DNA of 60,395 nucleotides. It comes from Priapulus caudatus (lineage: Eukaryota > Priapulida > Priapulimorpha > Priapulimorphida > Priapulidae). The notes under the pieces are model-generated. The model had not been told where the DNA came from, made no database searches, and saw nothing but the letters and a program-made list of their open reading frames with translations. Below, piece after piece: positions 1 through 9,742 of this stretch (the stretch's first letter is position 1; every line of letters begins with the position of its first letter). A program made the translations under genes and the position numbers. The DNA is taken from positions 53,663-114,057 of the forward strand of contig NW_014577723.1 of assembly GCF_000485595.1 (NCBI RefSeq), given 5' to 3'.

Positions 1-368
1 GCCCGCCTAGCAGTAGCAGCCTCTAGGTACCGTAGCTATCCTAGCAGACTAGCAGATGCCCCTGAGCCAGGCTATGCCTCTAGGCAGTCGCAGACCCTAG
101 CAGTTAATGACCGTCTAGCAGTATGCGACGCTAGCAGATTCTACCTAGACCCTAGCAGTATGACGCAGCTATCCCTCTAGCAGTAGCCAGACCCTAGCAG
201 TATGACCCTAGCAGTATGCCCTTAGCAGTATGCCCCTAGCAGTATGACCCTAGCCCAGTAATGACGCCAGCTAGAGTAATGCCTAGCAATAGCAGACCTA
301 GCAGTATGACTCTACCAGGCAGTATGACCCTAGGCATATTGCCTCTAGCAGTACGCAGACCCTGCAGT
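1..368. repeat. 14-bp satellite array, CCTAGCAGTATGA type (copy 1)
   Basis: Imperfect tandem copies of a unit close to CCCTAGCAGTATGA, mixed with CCTCTAGCAGTAGCAGA variants. The array runs off the left edge. The same array recurs at 8880-9340, directly upstream (in plus coordinates) of the same KAT8 3' exon, so it is part of the duplicated block. Unit lengths vary by single bases, as expected from noisy long-read consensus. Confidence 0.85.
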
Positions 369-424
369 ATGCCCCTCGCTCGTGCTCTTTATCCCCGGCC
401 ACAACCAAGCAGCGGTTAGCAGCG

Positions 425-797
425 TCTCTACCACTCACATCTTGCCTTATCTTCGACGGACAGCCAGCGTAGCAACTCCGGGGCGACCGCCGCCTCACGC
501 TTCACCATCTTGCGCTTTCTTCACGGCGTCACCAGCGCAACGACTCCGGGGTGCGCCCCGTCACGGATGTCGCACGCTTCACCATCTTGCCTTTCTTCGG
601 CGGACACCACGCAGGCGCTCCGGGTCGACGGAACCAGCGGCGGCCGCTGTACTGCGACGCGGTCTTCAGATGCCCTCGGACGAAGCATCTTGCCGTCACG
701 CTAGATCACGTGGTGCGCCTTCTCAGTACTTGTACCATGTTCATTTGTACTGCAGCGTCGTCCATTATGTCCTGCTGCGTGATGCGCTCAGTTGTGG
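425..797 (-). pseudogene. KAT8: KAT8 last exon, duplicate copy 1, frame broken
   Basis: On the minus strand an acceptor (ctttcag) at 798 is followed by sequence equivalent to the MTSITQQDIM...[12 protein letters not shown] segment of KAT8, the winged-helix end of the MYST domain. Many one-base indels break the frame here; the same exon at 9516-9742 reads better. The 3' end holds three tandem units encoding a WCPPKKGKMVK-like peptide. It belongs with exons 4-8 of copy 1 (2013-4928). Assembly error is more likely than true decay. Confidence 0.75.
430..645 (-). repeat. Three-unit tandem repeat at the KAT8 C-terminus (copy 1)
   Basis: Three units of about 66-72 bp. Each contains the minus-strand string for PPKKGKMVK preceded by a PES-L-RW motif. 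The matching array in copy 2 is at 9388-9597. The reading frame through the units cannot be settled because of indels. Confidence 0.75.
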
Positions 798-2012
798 CTG
801 AAAGACATCGACGCAGACGCGACGTTAGCAATGTTGATTGATCGCGCTACCAGATATTTGAAATATAGCATATATCATATTACAGCGGGTTAGAAATAAG
901 GACAATATGCAAGCTAGCCCGAAGGCTAGTAAGGTAAGGTTTGTACTTAGCCCTTCTGGTTTCAACTAGCCTTAAAAGTATGATGTCAGATAGGCCTCCC
1001 CCTAGTGTTGCGCGGGAAAATGACTGATCTCAGCGAATGCTCCAGATGCTTTCTGAGGGGGTATTGTGGACTGAATTGATGCTGCACAAACCGCAATTAC
1101 AATTCCCATTAATCATACACGTGAATATCTCCTAAAACGGGCGGAATTACGAAATCTGGTCTGGAATTGTTTACTTGCCCGACGGGCAAGCCAGCCTGGG
1201 CCTTTAATAGCCCTTCCAAACAATTACTAGTCCCGGGCTAGCGCGGGCTAGCGCTAATTCGACCCCTGTGATAATACAGTATTTTTTATATTAAAATATC
1301 ATAAAAGCCATATAACAGTATTATGCCTTGCTTATGTTTGGTGTAGGTTAAATTTACTGTCTCCGAGCAGCTGTAAAGCTAACAAAATACACAAAATAAA
1401 ATAAAGAGTCATTTCATCAATGTTTGCCAATTTTATGAAAAAAAATTGTCAATAATTTTTTTTTTTATAATTGATTATTTATTTTCAATAATAGAGCGCT
1501 TAGTCGGTTGCTGCAAAGACTGACTTTCGATTATATCGATCATCGGGACATCACTACGCTATAACTAAAATTGTACTCAATTATTTCTTATCATGGTGGT
1601 TTTAAATGTTTTACCAATGGCACGTTATGTTCAGGGAGCGAGATGCCAAGGGAAGCATGCTTTCAAGGCACTAATTATATTTTATTAATGTTATATTTTC
1701 GTTAATTAACGTCAAACCTGCATATTAGGTTTCACTTTGTGGACATGTGTTAGTTCGATAGAGGGGGTTTCGCTTTATAATTGACACTCAAGTGTCCACA
1801 TGGACAACTGTTCATGCTACAGAGAGTGGTCTCACTGTATCACTTCCACTTGAGGGAAATACCAAGTGCCCTTTCTGGACAGATTTCTTTTACGCATATA
1901 TAGTAAATGGTTTCACTGTATAATAATTGCCACTCGAGGAAATACAAAGTGTCCTTTATGGCAAGGTGGCTGTTTTACAGAGGTGTTTGCTGACACAGTG
2001 GATAGCACTCAC
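798..2012. other. KAT8 intron 8 (copy 1), no gene seen
   Basis: AT-rich intronic DNA. Around 880-1275 it contains several inverted GCTAGCCC motifs that look like a small transposon. A stretch starting at 1710 (GTCAAACCTGCATATTAGG) resembles pogo/Tigger-type ends. No coding sequence is supported. The copy 2 equivalent is 9743-10993 and ends in an assembly gap. Confidence 0.5.
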
Positions 2013-2166
2013 CTGAGGTCACGTATTGAAGAGCGTTTCCTTGAAGTTTGCGAAGGATGTCAGCAGTACGTAGGACCAGTAGCTGCGGTAGCTGAGTTTG
2101 CCGAGGTCCGACAGTGTTTCTTCAGGAGAGCCCGACAGTGGCTCTCTAGTTTCGAGAGCTCATAAC
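2013..2166 (-). CDS. KAT8: KAT8 exon 8, duplicate copy 1
   Basis: The acceptor is ttggcag at 2167 and the donor is gtgagt at 2007-2012. The minus strand reads YELSKLES..., then [16 protein letters not shown], then a TLSIRDLS-like end, matching the second half of the MYST catalytic domain. It includes the glutamate equivalent to human KAT8 E350 (general base). The exon is 154 bp where 151 would keep frame; several one-base indels are visible. It is the only readable copy of this exon, since copy 2 lies in the N gap. Confidence 0.85.
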
Positions 2167-2616
2167 CTGCCAAGAAACACCGACGATCTCAGCCTGGGAG
2201 GCGCACGATGGACTCACCAGGGAAGCGATATCCACGACACTTACATTTCTACAACACATTTTACGTGATAAGACGAAGAGTATATATATACAACAGTGAC
2301 TTCACAAGGAAGTCCGGCAGGGAGACACACACCTTAGATCAGCTACGAGGATCATTGCCATTGATTAGTCGTCAATTCGTAGGGCAGCACTCACGGATAG
2401 TAATAAGGGTAACCGCAGTTATTGCTGTCTCTGCCATATTGAATTCAGAGGCTGTCTTGCATGGTACCCGTTGCATGTTCTTGTGTTATTCATAGACTGA
2501 TACCATGCCCAGATGGAGTTAGCAGAAAATCGTAAAAAAGGCAACTCTTTTCTGTTTTACACATCTCTTGAAAGATTTTCCTGACAACCTCAGGTAGGGT
2601 GAAGGCAGGCAAATTA

Positions 2617-2793
<177 letters not shown>

Positions 2794-2929
2794 CTAAAAT
2801 GCACATTATTACGAGCAAAATTAAATCTCTGCAGATGTTTTGTATTGAACGGGCAGTTGTATTTGTGACATGCGTGTGACCAGCGATACTACGCCTGTAC
2901 AAAACCATACAAAGATAGCGCATGCCACC

Positions 2930-3190
2930 CTCACACGCACGCCGCACACATGATGCACACACAAGCGCACACACGTAAACCCCCCCCCCCACACACACAC
3001 GACAGAACACACTTACCTCTTCACGACACGCACACGACAGAAGCACATACACACCCAACCACACACAAATGCACGCACGATGCACACCACACAGCGGTGT
3101 AGTGTGCGCACACCAGCATCACACACACACAGCACCACCACACGGCAGCACCGACACACACACAACACACACACACACACACACACACGA

Positions 3191-3265
<75 letters not shown>
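2930..3265. repeat. (CA)n and (GCAC)n microsatellites in KAT8 intron 6
   Basis: CA-rich sequence from about 2930, then an almost pure (GCAC)n array from about 3188 to 3265. The long six-frame open readings here are products of the simple repeat, not genes. Copy 2 (11840-12060) keeps the CA-rich part but lacks the GCAC array. Confidence 0.95.
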
Positions 3266-3266
<1 letters not shown>

Positions 3267-3583
3267 TGTAAGCACAGACATGCACACAACCTCTTAACTA
3301 GCCAGAGTGCACCCACGGAGAGTGCATACCTCCGCCAGCGACATACCTCGTAGCAGCCGCTCGTTGCTGCTGCTCGCTCACATGTACACGCTCGCTGAGC
3401 TGGCTGGCTCGCTCGCGGACGCGCTAATATCGATCGCGCGAACACACACACATGCTAACTCTGGCACACGAACGCACGAGACCGATCACATAACCTCCCC
3501 TCCACTCCATGGGCGGAGGTAACTACACACTTCCATTGCAGCTTCGTTGCTACGATTGCCACCGGGCAGGCAGCGCCTGTCTA

Positions 3584-3874
<291 letters not shown>

Positions 3875-4359
3875 TTATCAGAACTCAGATGGTCCACTTT
3901 CCACTTGCATTTAACGCCAAATGCAACCTTTGTACATTGCTTCGTGCAATCAACTATTAGCAAACAAACTTCCCTCAAGCAAGTTTTATTACCTCTCAAA
4001 CAATAAACATGACTATATTTTCAACATGTTAAACTTGTTAATGTCACTGGTGAAATGTCGAGACAATAGACACGTGCTCAAATTCTAGCACAATTCATGA
4101 CAAAACATAATAATAACAGCCTATTTTGCAAGACGTTTTTTCGGACCACATCCCATTTTCCACACCTGGAAAATATCGTATTAAAATACTAGGACCATTC
4201 GGGTTTTCCAAGACTTGTATGAACCCCGTACTGTACTGGGACAGTCTGGTCGCACGGCTAAAGATGTGACATCATAGCTAGCCACGTTGACATATAATAA
4301 CATGTATTGAGGAAGTATGGACCGAGTAAATAAGAACTTTTCGTGAGACACTTCTCTAC

Positions 4360-4449
4360 CTTGTGGTCCTTGCCGTCAACTTCATATACAGATATCGTAG
4401 CTTTCCGGTATATCTCTTGCCCAGGCGGCTGTCTCCACGTACACTCTCC
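4360..4449 (-). CDS. KAT8: KAT8 exon 5, copy 1, intact
   Basis: 90 bp, 30 codons. The acceptor is gctctag and the donor is gtagag. It encodes [16 protein letters not shown] and then [12 protein letters not shown]. The cysteine of GEC completes the C2HC zinc finger begun in exon 4. It is intact here and 88 bp in copy 2. Confidence 0.95.
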
Positions 4450-4540
4450 CTAGAGCAATAGTCAAGCAAGGCTTTATAAACTTAAATATTTCCACTTACA
4501 TCTTTATTTAAAAAAAATTCTCTAGCGAAGTAAAAGAGAT

Positions 4541-4578
4541 AGAGAGAGTGAGAGAGAGAGAGCGAAGAGGGAGCGAGC

Positions 4579-4666
<88 letters not shown>

Positions 4667-4680
4667 TGTGAGACAGAGAG
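4541..4680. repeat. (AG)n microsatellite in KAT8 intron 4
   Basis: Nearly pure AG/GA dinucleotide run. The copy 2 version at 13655-13840 is longer and interrupted. Confidence 0.95.
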
Positions 4681-4763
4681 AGAAACAGACAGACAAAGGC
4701 ATCGACAGGGAAGAAGAAATCGAACCGCACGCGAGCTAGCGGCAATACTACGGCGATCTTCAC

Positions 4764-4928
4764 CTGGTGGTATCTGTAGGTCTTCTCGAGACGCATGTAC
4801 TTGAGGCAGTACTCGCAGATCCACAGCTTCGCCTGCTTGCCGTACTCCTCCGGATACGGCGAGAAGTACCACGTATCGATCTCGTACTTGCCGATCTGGA
4901 TCTTGTCAATGTACTTCACCTTTGTGAT
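4764..4928 (-). CDS. KAT8: KAT8 exon 4, copy 1, intact
   Basis: 165 bp, 55 codons. The acceptor is tgttgcag and the donor is gtgaag. It reads [20 protein letters not shown] and onward to [12 protein letters not shown]...YRYHQ: the MYST zinc finger (C-x2-C...H) and first strands of the catalytic domain. Copy 2 (13931-14093) has lost two bases. Confidence 0.96.
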
Positions 4929-5105
4929 CTGCAACACGTGCATTCAGCGAGAATCAAAATTAAGAAAATTCGAAGGACCGCTAGCTTTTCCAACAGAAGA
5001 GTGATGGCCACGAGATGTGTCGTCGCAACGCATTCAGGAAGAATCAAAAATTAAGAAAATACCGCTAGCTTTTCCAAACGGAAAAGTGATGGCCAAAATC
5101 TACTC

Positions 5106-7320
5106 TTCTAAAAGATTTAATAAATAATAATAATTGTTTGCATTTTTCTCAATTTTTTGTGGTAATACTAATATACTAATATTCGGCACTAGAGTACATT
5201 AATATTATTATTAATCTGCAATTTATCATACATCAATAGCTGGCAAATTTTGACTGTCTGGGTTCTGGGCCTTGAATCTGTGGTACATTTGTCATTGTTA
5301 TTTGTCATCAACAGTCAACACGACAAATCATGCAAACCGTGCGAGCGCTGCGCAACGAGAAATGGCGGTTACAAGTTGATAAACAATCTTCGTCGACGAG
5401 TAATATCGCAAGTACAATATTTAAGCGATACGCCGATAGTTTGCTGTTTAATTTTAGTGTTTATAGTAACTTAAGACATTTGTTCCGCAGAGAATGTGTT
5501 TTATTTGGCATACCGAAGAAGTTATTATCCGCAAAAAGTTGTCTGAAAAAACTCATTCGAAATTGCCATATTACGTTCTATAGCCCTGCGGCAACTGTAC
5601 GCGGGCTATAGTACTAGAGCTAGCGCACTGGAAACATGGCGGTTGGCGGTTAGTTGAAATTTCGGTTCGGCTCTTGAAATTTACACTTTGCACAGCGAAC
5701 TGAGGTATTAGTTTTAATAACAACCATGGAATACTAAGGTGAAGGTTATACTTAATATAATTAATACAAAACAAGGCAGACATGCTTAGATGATTATTTA
5801 ATATTTTATTTGAGATATACCGGTACGTAATTGTTCGGCAGTTTTTGTAGAGGTACAAGATTTTCCAATGGATGGATGTCAGGCTGTATATTGACGTGTC
5901 ACACAGCCTGGTCGGGTTATACAGCGAGTACTGTGACTGAGTGTGAGTAGTCGGAGTACAGTACTCAGTAGCCTATTGCAGCGTGAGTTACAGTCACAGA
6001 CACTGTCACTGAGACAGGCTGCAAGATTACTTATACGTTTAAACATAGGCAATAAAATTTTACTAACGACAAAAACAACGTACCTTAATTTTTGTTGTAG
6101 TTAAACACACTGATAAAGACTAAGATTAATTCACGACAGTAGTTAAATGTTTCTTAACAGTCACTAACAGCAAGACCACCAGAATACGGAAAGCGCCATG
6201 ACAGTTGCGTCATACAATCACCAACATCGTCGCCACTACTGTCGCGGCGAATTTATTTTGTTTATTTAGTTAATAATTCATTTATCAATTTATCAATCTC
6301 TTCGTTAGTTTTATTTATTTATTAGTTTTAATTAATAATTTATTGTTTATTTGTCTGAATTATATCTTTATTTATACTCGAGTACTTCACCCATCTGTAT
6401 AATTATTTATTTTATTTAAATAAATAAATTATTCAATAATAGATTAATAATTTAGAGAGTAATTTTTAACATTATTACAAAAGCAAGTTGCTTTTTATTT
6501 GAACTATTGAGCACATGCATACTAATCTAGCTGGCATCTCGAAAGTAATGGTAATAAATATATATATATATATCAAGAGTACATAATAAAGATATAAATC
6601 TCTATTAGAGAATAATCTCTATTATGTACTCTTGATACATATATAATATTATATAGGCCTATGCGAGCGCGTGCGTGCGTGTATTATATAATATAATATG
6701 TACACATATTATTATGTCATCTGCATGCGACGTAGGGCGAGGAGGTTCCGGCCCGGAGCGATAGCTAAACTTCAGTGGAAGAGAAAGCACGTACTCGGGA
6801 AAAAAAGAGAGTCAAACTTCAGTTCAAAATATTCATATTTACATCAATGTTTACATCATTTACATCATTATTACATTATTTACATCATTATTACATCGCT
6901 GCTTGTCTAACCACGATGTACTCGCATTGCAAAGATAAACACTAGACTAAATTCAAACGTTGTGCGACGTCACGTGATAAGGTGCAAGCTCATTTACGAA
7001 CAAGGCATAAGCATGGTATAGTTACAAACCAACCCGGTACAAGTAAAAATGTTACCTAGGTATGTATAAAAAGCAAACTTTGCTATAAGTTAATCCATTA
7101 ACACATGGATTTTAATCTATACCGAATTACATATACATATATTCTATGTATATATATTCTACACCTAATTATATATACATATACCCAGTACACATGTACA
7201 ACATTCGAACATTTACAGTTGATATTTGAAGGAAAATCGACATTCAGAAACGAAGAGCAACACATACTGACAGAAAACAGTTCTAGCACTATTCATGTAG
7301 AATGAGTGTGGCAGTAGTCT
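5106..7320. other. Unique AT-rich spacer between the two KAT8 copies
   Basis: At about 5105 the match to copy 2 (about 14275) stops. No gene is recognised beyond it. The stretch 5868-5920 resembles the end of the large fold-back element at 57262-58454 (GGATGTCAGGCT...GCCTGGTCGG). A short palindrome lies at 6574-6634. The rest is AT-rich with tatata runs. Confidence 0.5.
6574..6634. mobile_element. Palindromic micro-element, CAAGAG...CTCTTG type
   Basis: The left end starts CAAGAGTACATAATA and the right end is its near-perfect inverse, ending TATGTACTCTTG. It belongs to the same family as 29636-29673 and 59981-60026. The flanks are AT repeats, so a target duplication cannot be judged here (atatat versus atacat). 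Confidence 0.6.
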
Positions 7321-7329
7321 GTGCAGGCG

Positions 7330-8045
7330 TGCGTGTAACAAGTAGCAGTGTGTGTCTTCTTGTCCTCACTAGCAGTACACTACTTTTACTCTCTCTAGCA
7401 GTACACTTCTCCTCTCTCCTTAATAGCAGTACCCTCCTCCTCCTCCATAATAGCAGTACCCTCCTCCTCCTCCTCCTTAATAGCAGTACCCACCTCCACC
7501 TCCCCCGCTAATAGCAGTACCCTCCTCCTCCTCCCCAATAGGCCAATAGCATACCCTCAGCTCCTCTTCCTCCGCCAATGCAGTACCCACCTCCTCTCCT
7601 TAATAGACTACGCCTCCTCCTCCTCCCTAAAGCGAGTACCATCCTCCTCCTCCCCAATAGGCATACTCTCCTCCTCCCCCCTAATAGCCAGTACCCTCCT
7701 CCTCCTCCTCCCCTCCTAATAGCCAGTTACCCATCCTCCTCCCGCCTAATAGCGTACCCGCCTCCTCCTCCTCCTCCAAATAGCAGTACCCTCCTCCTCC
7801 CCCTAATAGCAGTACCCTCCTCCTCCTCCATCCTCGCCCAATAGCAGTACCGCTTCCCTCCTCTTCCTCCCCAATAGCAGTACCCACCTCCTTCCCTTAA
7901 GTAGCAGTACCCTCCTCCTCCCTCGCCAAATGCGTACCACCTCCTCCTCCCACTAAATAGCAGTACCCCTCCTCTCCTCTCCTAATAAAGTACCCCTCTC
8001 TCCTCCCCTAAACAGGCAGTACGCCTCCTCCTCCCCCCTAATTAG
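7330..8045. repeat. TAGCAGTAC-(TCC)n satellite array
   Basis: About 30 imperfect units of (CTCCTCC)n followed by TAATAGCAGTACC, 20-28 bp each. Open readings across it are rich in P, S and L and are repeat artefacts. It shares the AGCAGTA core with the 14-bp satellite at 1-368 and 8880-9340. Confidence 0.9.
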
Positions 8046-8052
8046 CAAGTAC

Positions 8053-8563
8053 CATGGTTCATACGGACTGAAATTTGTCCAAGGACTTTTCAAGGACATT
8101 TATCGGAAAATTCAAGAACATTTTATTCAGACATTTTATCGGAATTCATACACAAAACAAAACATACCTGCATTAATTAAATACCCCTTCTTAATCACTG
8201 CATGTCATCTCAAAACTTACTCTGGATCACATTAATAAAGCCCTTGCTCAAACACTGTCTACTTCTTACAAACATACCTTGATTACTGACTGATGAGTGA
8301 CTTACGTAATTTGTGATCATCATTTAAACGCTGTCTATCCGTGTCTATAGCTTTTAAGCTTATTTAAGCCGCAATTTTTATTGAGGTGTTGCACATTATT
8401 GGATGGAAAAATTTCTTTTTTTTTATAACAGGCAAGGATCTTTCTAAAAAACAAGGACATTTTCATTGAACATTCACAGCACTTTCCAAGCATAAAAATC
8501 AACATTTAACTAAATTCAAGGTACTTTTCAAAGACCCCCTCAAACTTTCAAAACTGGTGCGAA
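8053..8563. mobile_element. Non-autonomous DNA element, GGTTCATACGGAC ends
   Basis: It lies between two satellite blocks. The left end is GGTTCATACGGACTGAAATTTG; the right end, reversed, reads GTTCGCACCAGTTTTGAAAG, an imperfect match. The interior repeats 'caaggacatttt' phrases, typical of widespread hAT-like MITEs with GGTTCRTACGG ends. Related phrases occur at 4150-4240, 13250-13360 and 16000-16345. Confidence 0.45.
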
Positions 8564-8569
8564 CGCATG

Positions 8570-8790
8570 CAATAAAACCCTCCTCCTCCTCGCCCAATAC
8601 GCAGTACCCTTTCGCACTCTCTAGTCTTAATAGCAGTACCCACCTACTCCTCTCCTCCCCCCTAATAGCACGTACCTCCTCCTCCTCCCCAATAGCAGTA
8701 CCCACCTCCTCCTCCTTAATAGCAGTACCCACCTACTCCTCTCCCCTTAATAGCAGTACCCTCCTCCTCTCCCCTCCTCTATCTTCTTAC
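8570..8790. repeat. TAGCAGTAC-(TCC)n satellite, second block
   Basis: Same unit as 7330-8045, split from it by the element at 8053-8563. It passes gradually into the 14-bp CCTAGCAGTATGA array by about 8880. Confidence 0.85.
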
Positions 8791-8879
8791 TACTATCCCT
8801 ATCGAGATGCCCCTCATCTTTCCTCTAGCCGTCAGTGCCCTCCTTTTCTCCCTAGTAGCACATTCCTCATACTCTCCCT

Positions 8880-9340
8880 AGCAGTATGCCTCTAGCAGTA
8901 GCAGACCCTAGCAGTATGCCTATAGCAGTATGCGCTATTAAAGGCCAGTACAGACGACCTAGCAGTATGCCGCCTAGCCAGTAGAGCCTCTACGCAGTAG
9001 CAACCTAGAAGTTAATGCCCCTACACTATGCTCTAGCAAGTAGCAGACCCTACGCAGATCATACTCTAGCAGTAGACGCAGCCCCTAGCAGTATGCCTCT
9101 AGCAGTATGACCCTAGCAGTATGACCCTAGCACTATGCCTCTAGCAGTAGCAGACCCTAGCAGTATGACCCTAGCAGTATGCCTCTAGCAGTATGACCCT
9201 AGCAGTAATGACCCTAAGCAGTAATGACCCTAAGCAGTATGCCTCTAGCAGAGCAACGCCTAGCAGTATGACCCTAGCAGTATGACCCTAGCAGTATGCC
9301 TCTAGCAGTAGCAGACCCTAGCAGTATGCCCCTCCTCTGC
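8880..9340. repeat. 14-bp satellite array (copy 2)
   Basis: Tandem CCCTAGCAGTATGA and CCTCTAGCAGTAGCAGA units as at 1-368. Its right edge marks the 3' side of the KAT8 last exon in both copies. Confidence 0.88.
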
Positions 9341-9387
9341 TCTCTTATCCCCGGCCACACCAGCAGCGGTTAGCAGGTCTCTACCAC

Positions 9388-9597
9388 TTCACCATCTTGC
9401 CTTTCTTCGACGGACACCAGCGTAGCAACTCCGGGTCGCCCGCCGCTCACCGCTTCACCATCTTGCCTTTCTTCGGCGGTCACACAGCGGCAAACGACTC
9501 CGGGTCGCGCGCCGCTCAACGACGCTTCACCATCTTGCCCTTTCTTCGGCGGACACCATCGCGAGCGACTCCGGGTCGACGGACTAGCGGCGGCCGC
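9388..9597 (-). repeat. Three-unit tandem repeat at the KAT8 C-terminus (copy 2)
   Basis: Units at about 9388-9448, 9449-9516 and 9517-9597. Each has the minus-strand code for [17 protein letters not shown]. The first unit (9517-9597) corresponds to the conserved KAT8 tail (vertebrate ends have LKWAPPKHKQVKL). Here a TGA at 9516-9518 ends the first unit, so the other two may be 3' UTR; with other indel choices they would be in frame. Confidence 0.75.
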
Positions 9598-9742
9598 TGT
9601 ACTGCGCGCTTCTTCAGATGCTCCTCGACGAAGCCTTTCGCCGTCACCCAGATCACGTGGTTGCCCCTTCCAGTACTTGACCATGTTCATCGAGTGCAAG
9701 CGTCTCCATTATGTCCCTGCTGCGTGATGCTCGTCATGTGGT
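9516..9742 (-). CDS. KAT8: KAT8 exon 9 (last), copy 2
   Basis: Acceptor gtttcag at 9743. After small corrections it reads [14 protein letters not shown], then [20 protein letters not shown] and [13 protein letters not shown], then the VDPESL...WCPPKKGKMVK tail. This is the C-terminal winged-helix part of MYST proteins. Several one-base insertions or deletions are present. Confidence 0.88.

Noticed and set aside
1-368. CRISPR-like regular repeats
   Set aside because: Units are contiguous 14-mers without unique spacers in an animal genome; a satellite explains them.
382-841. Plus-strand open frames of up to 139 codons
   Set aside because: Shadows of the KAT8 last exon and its tandem repeat, which are on the minus strand.
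3013-3353. Several open frames of RTHARTHA or CVRACVRA type
   Set aside because: They are six-frame readings of a (GCAC)n / (CA)n microsatellite.
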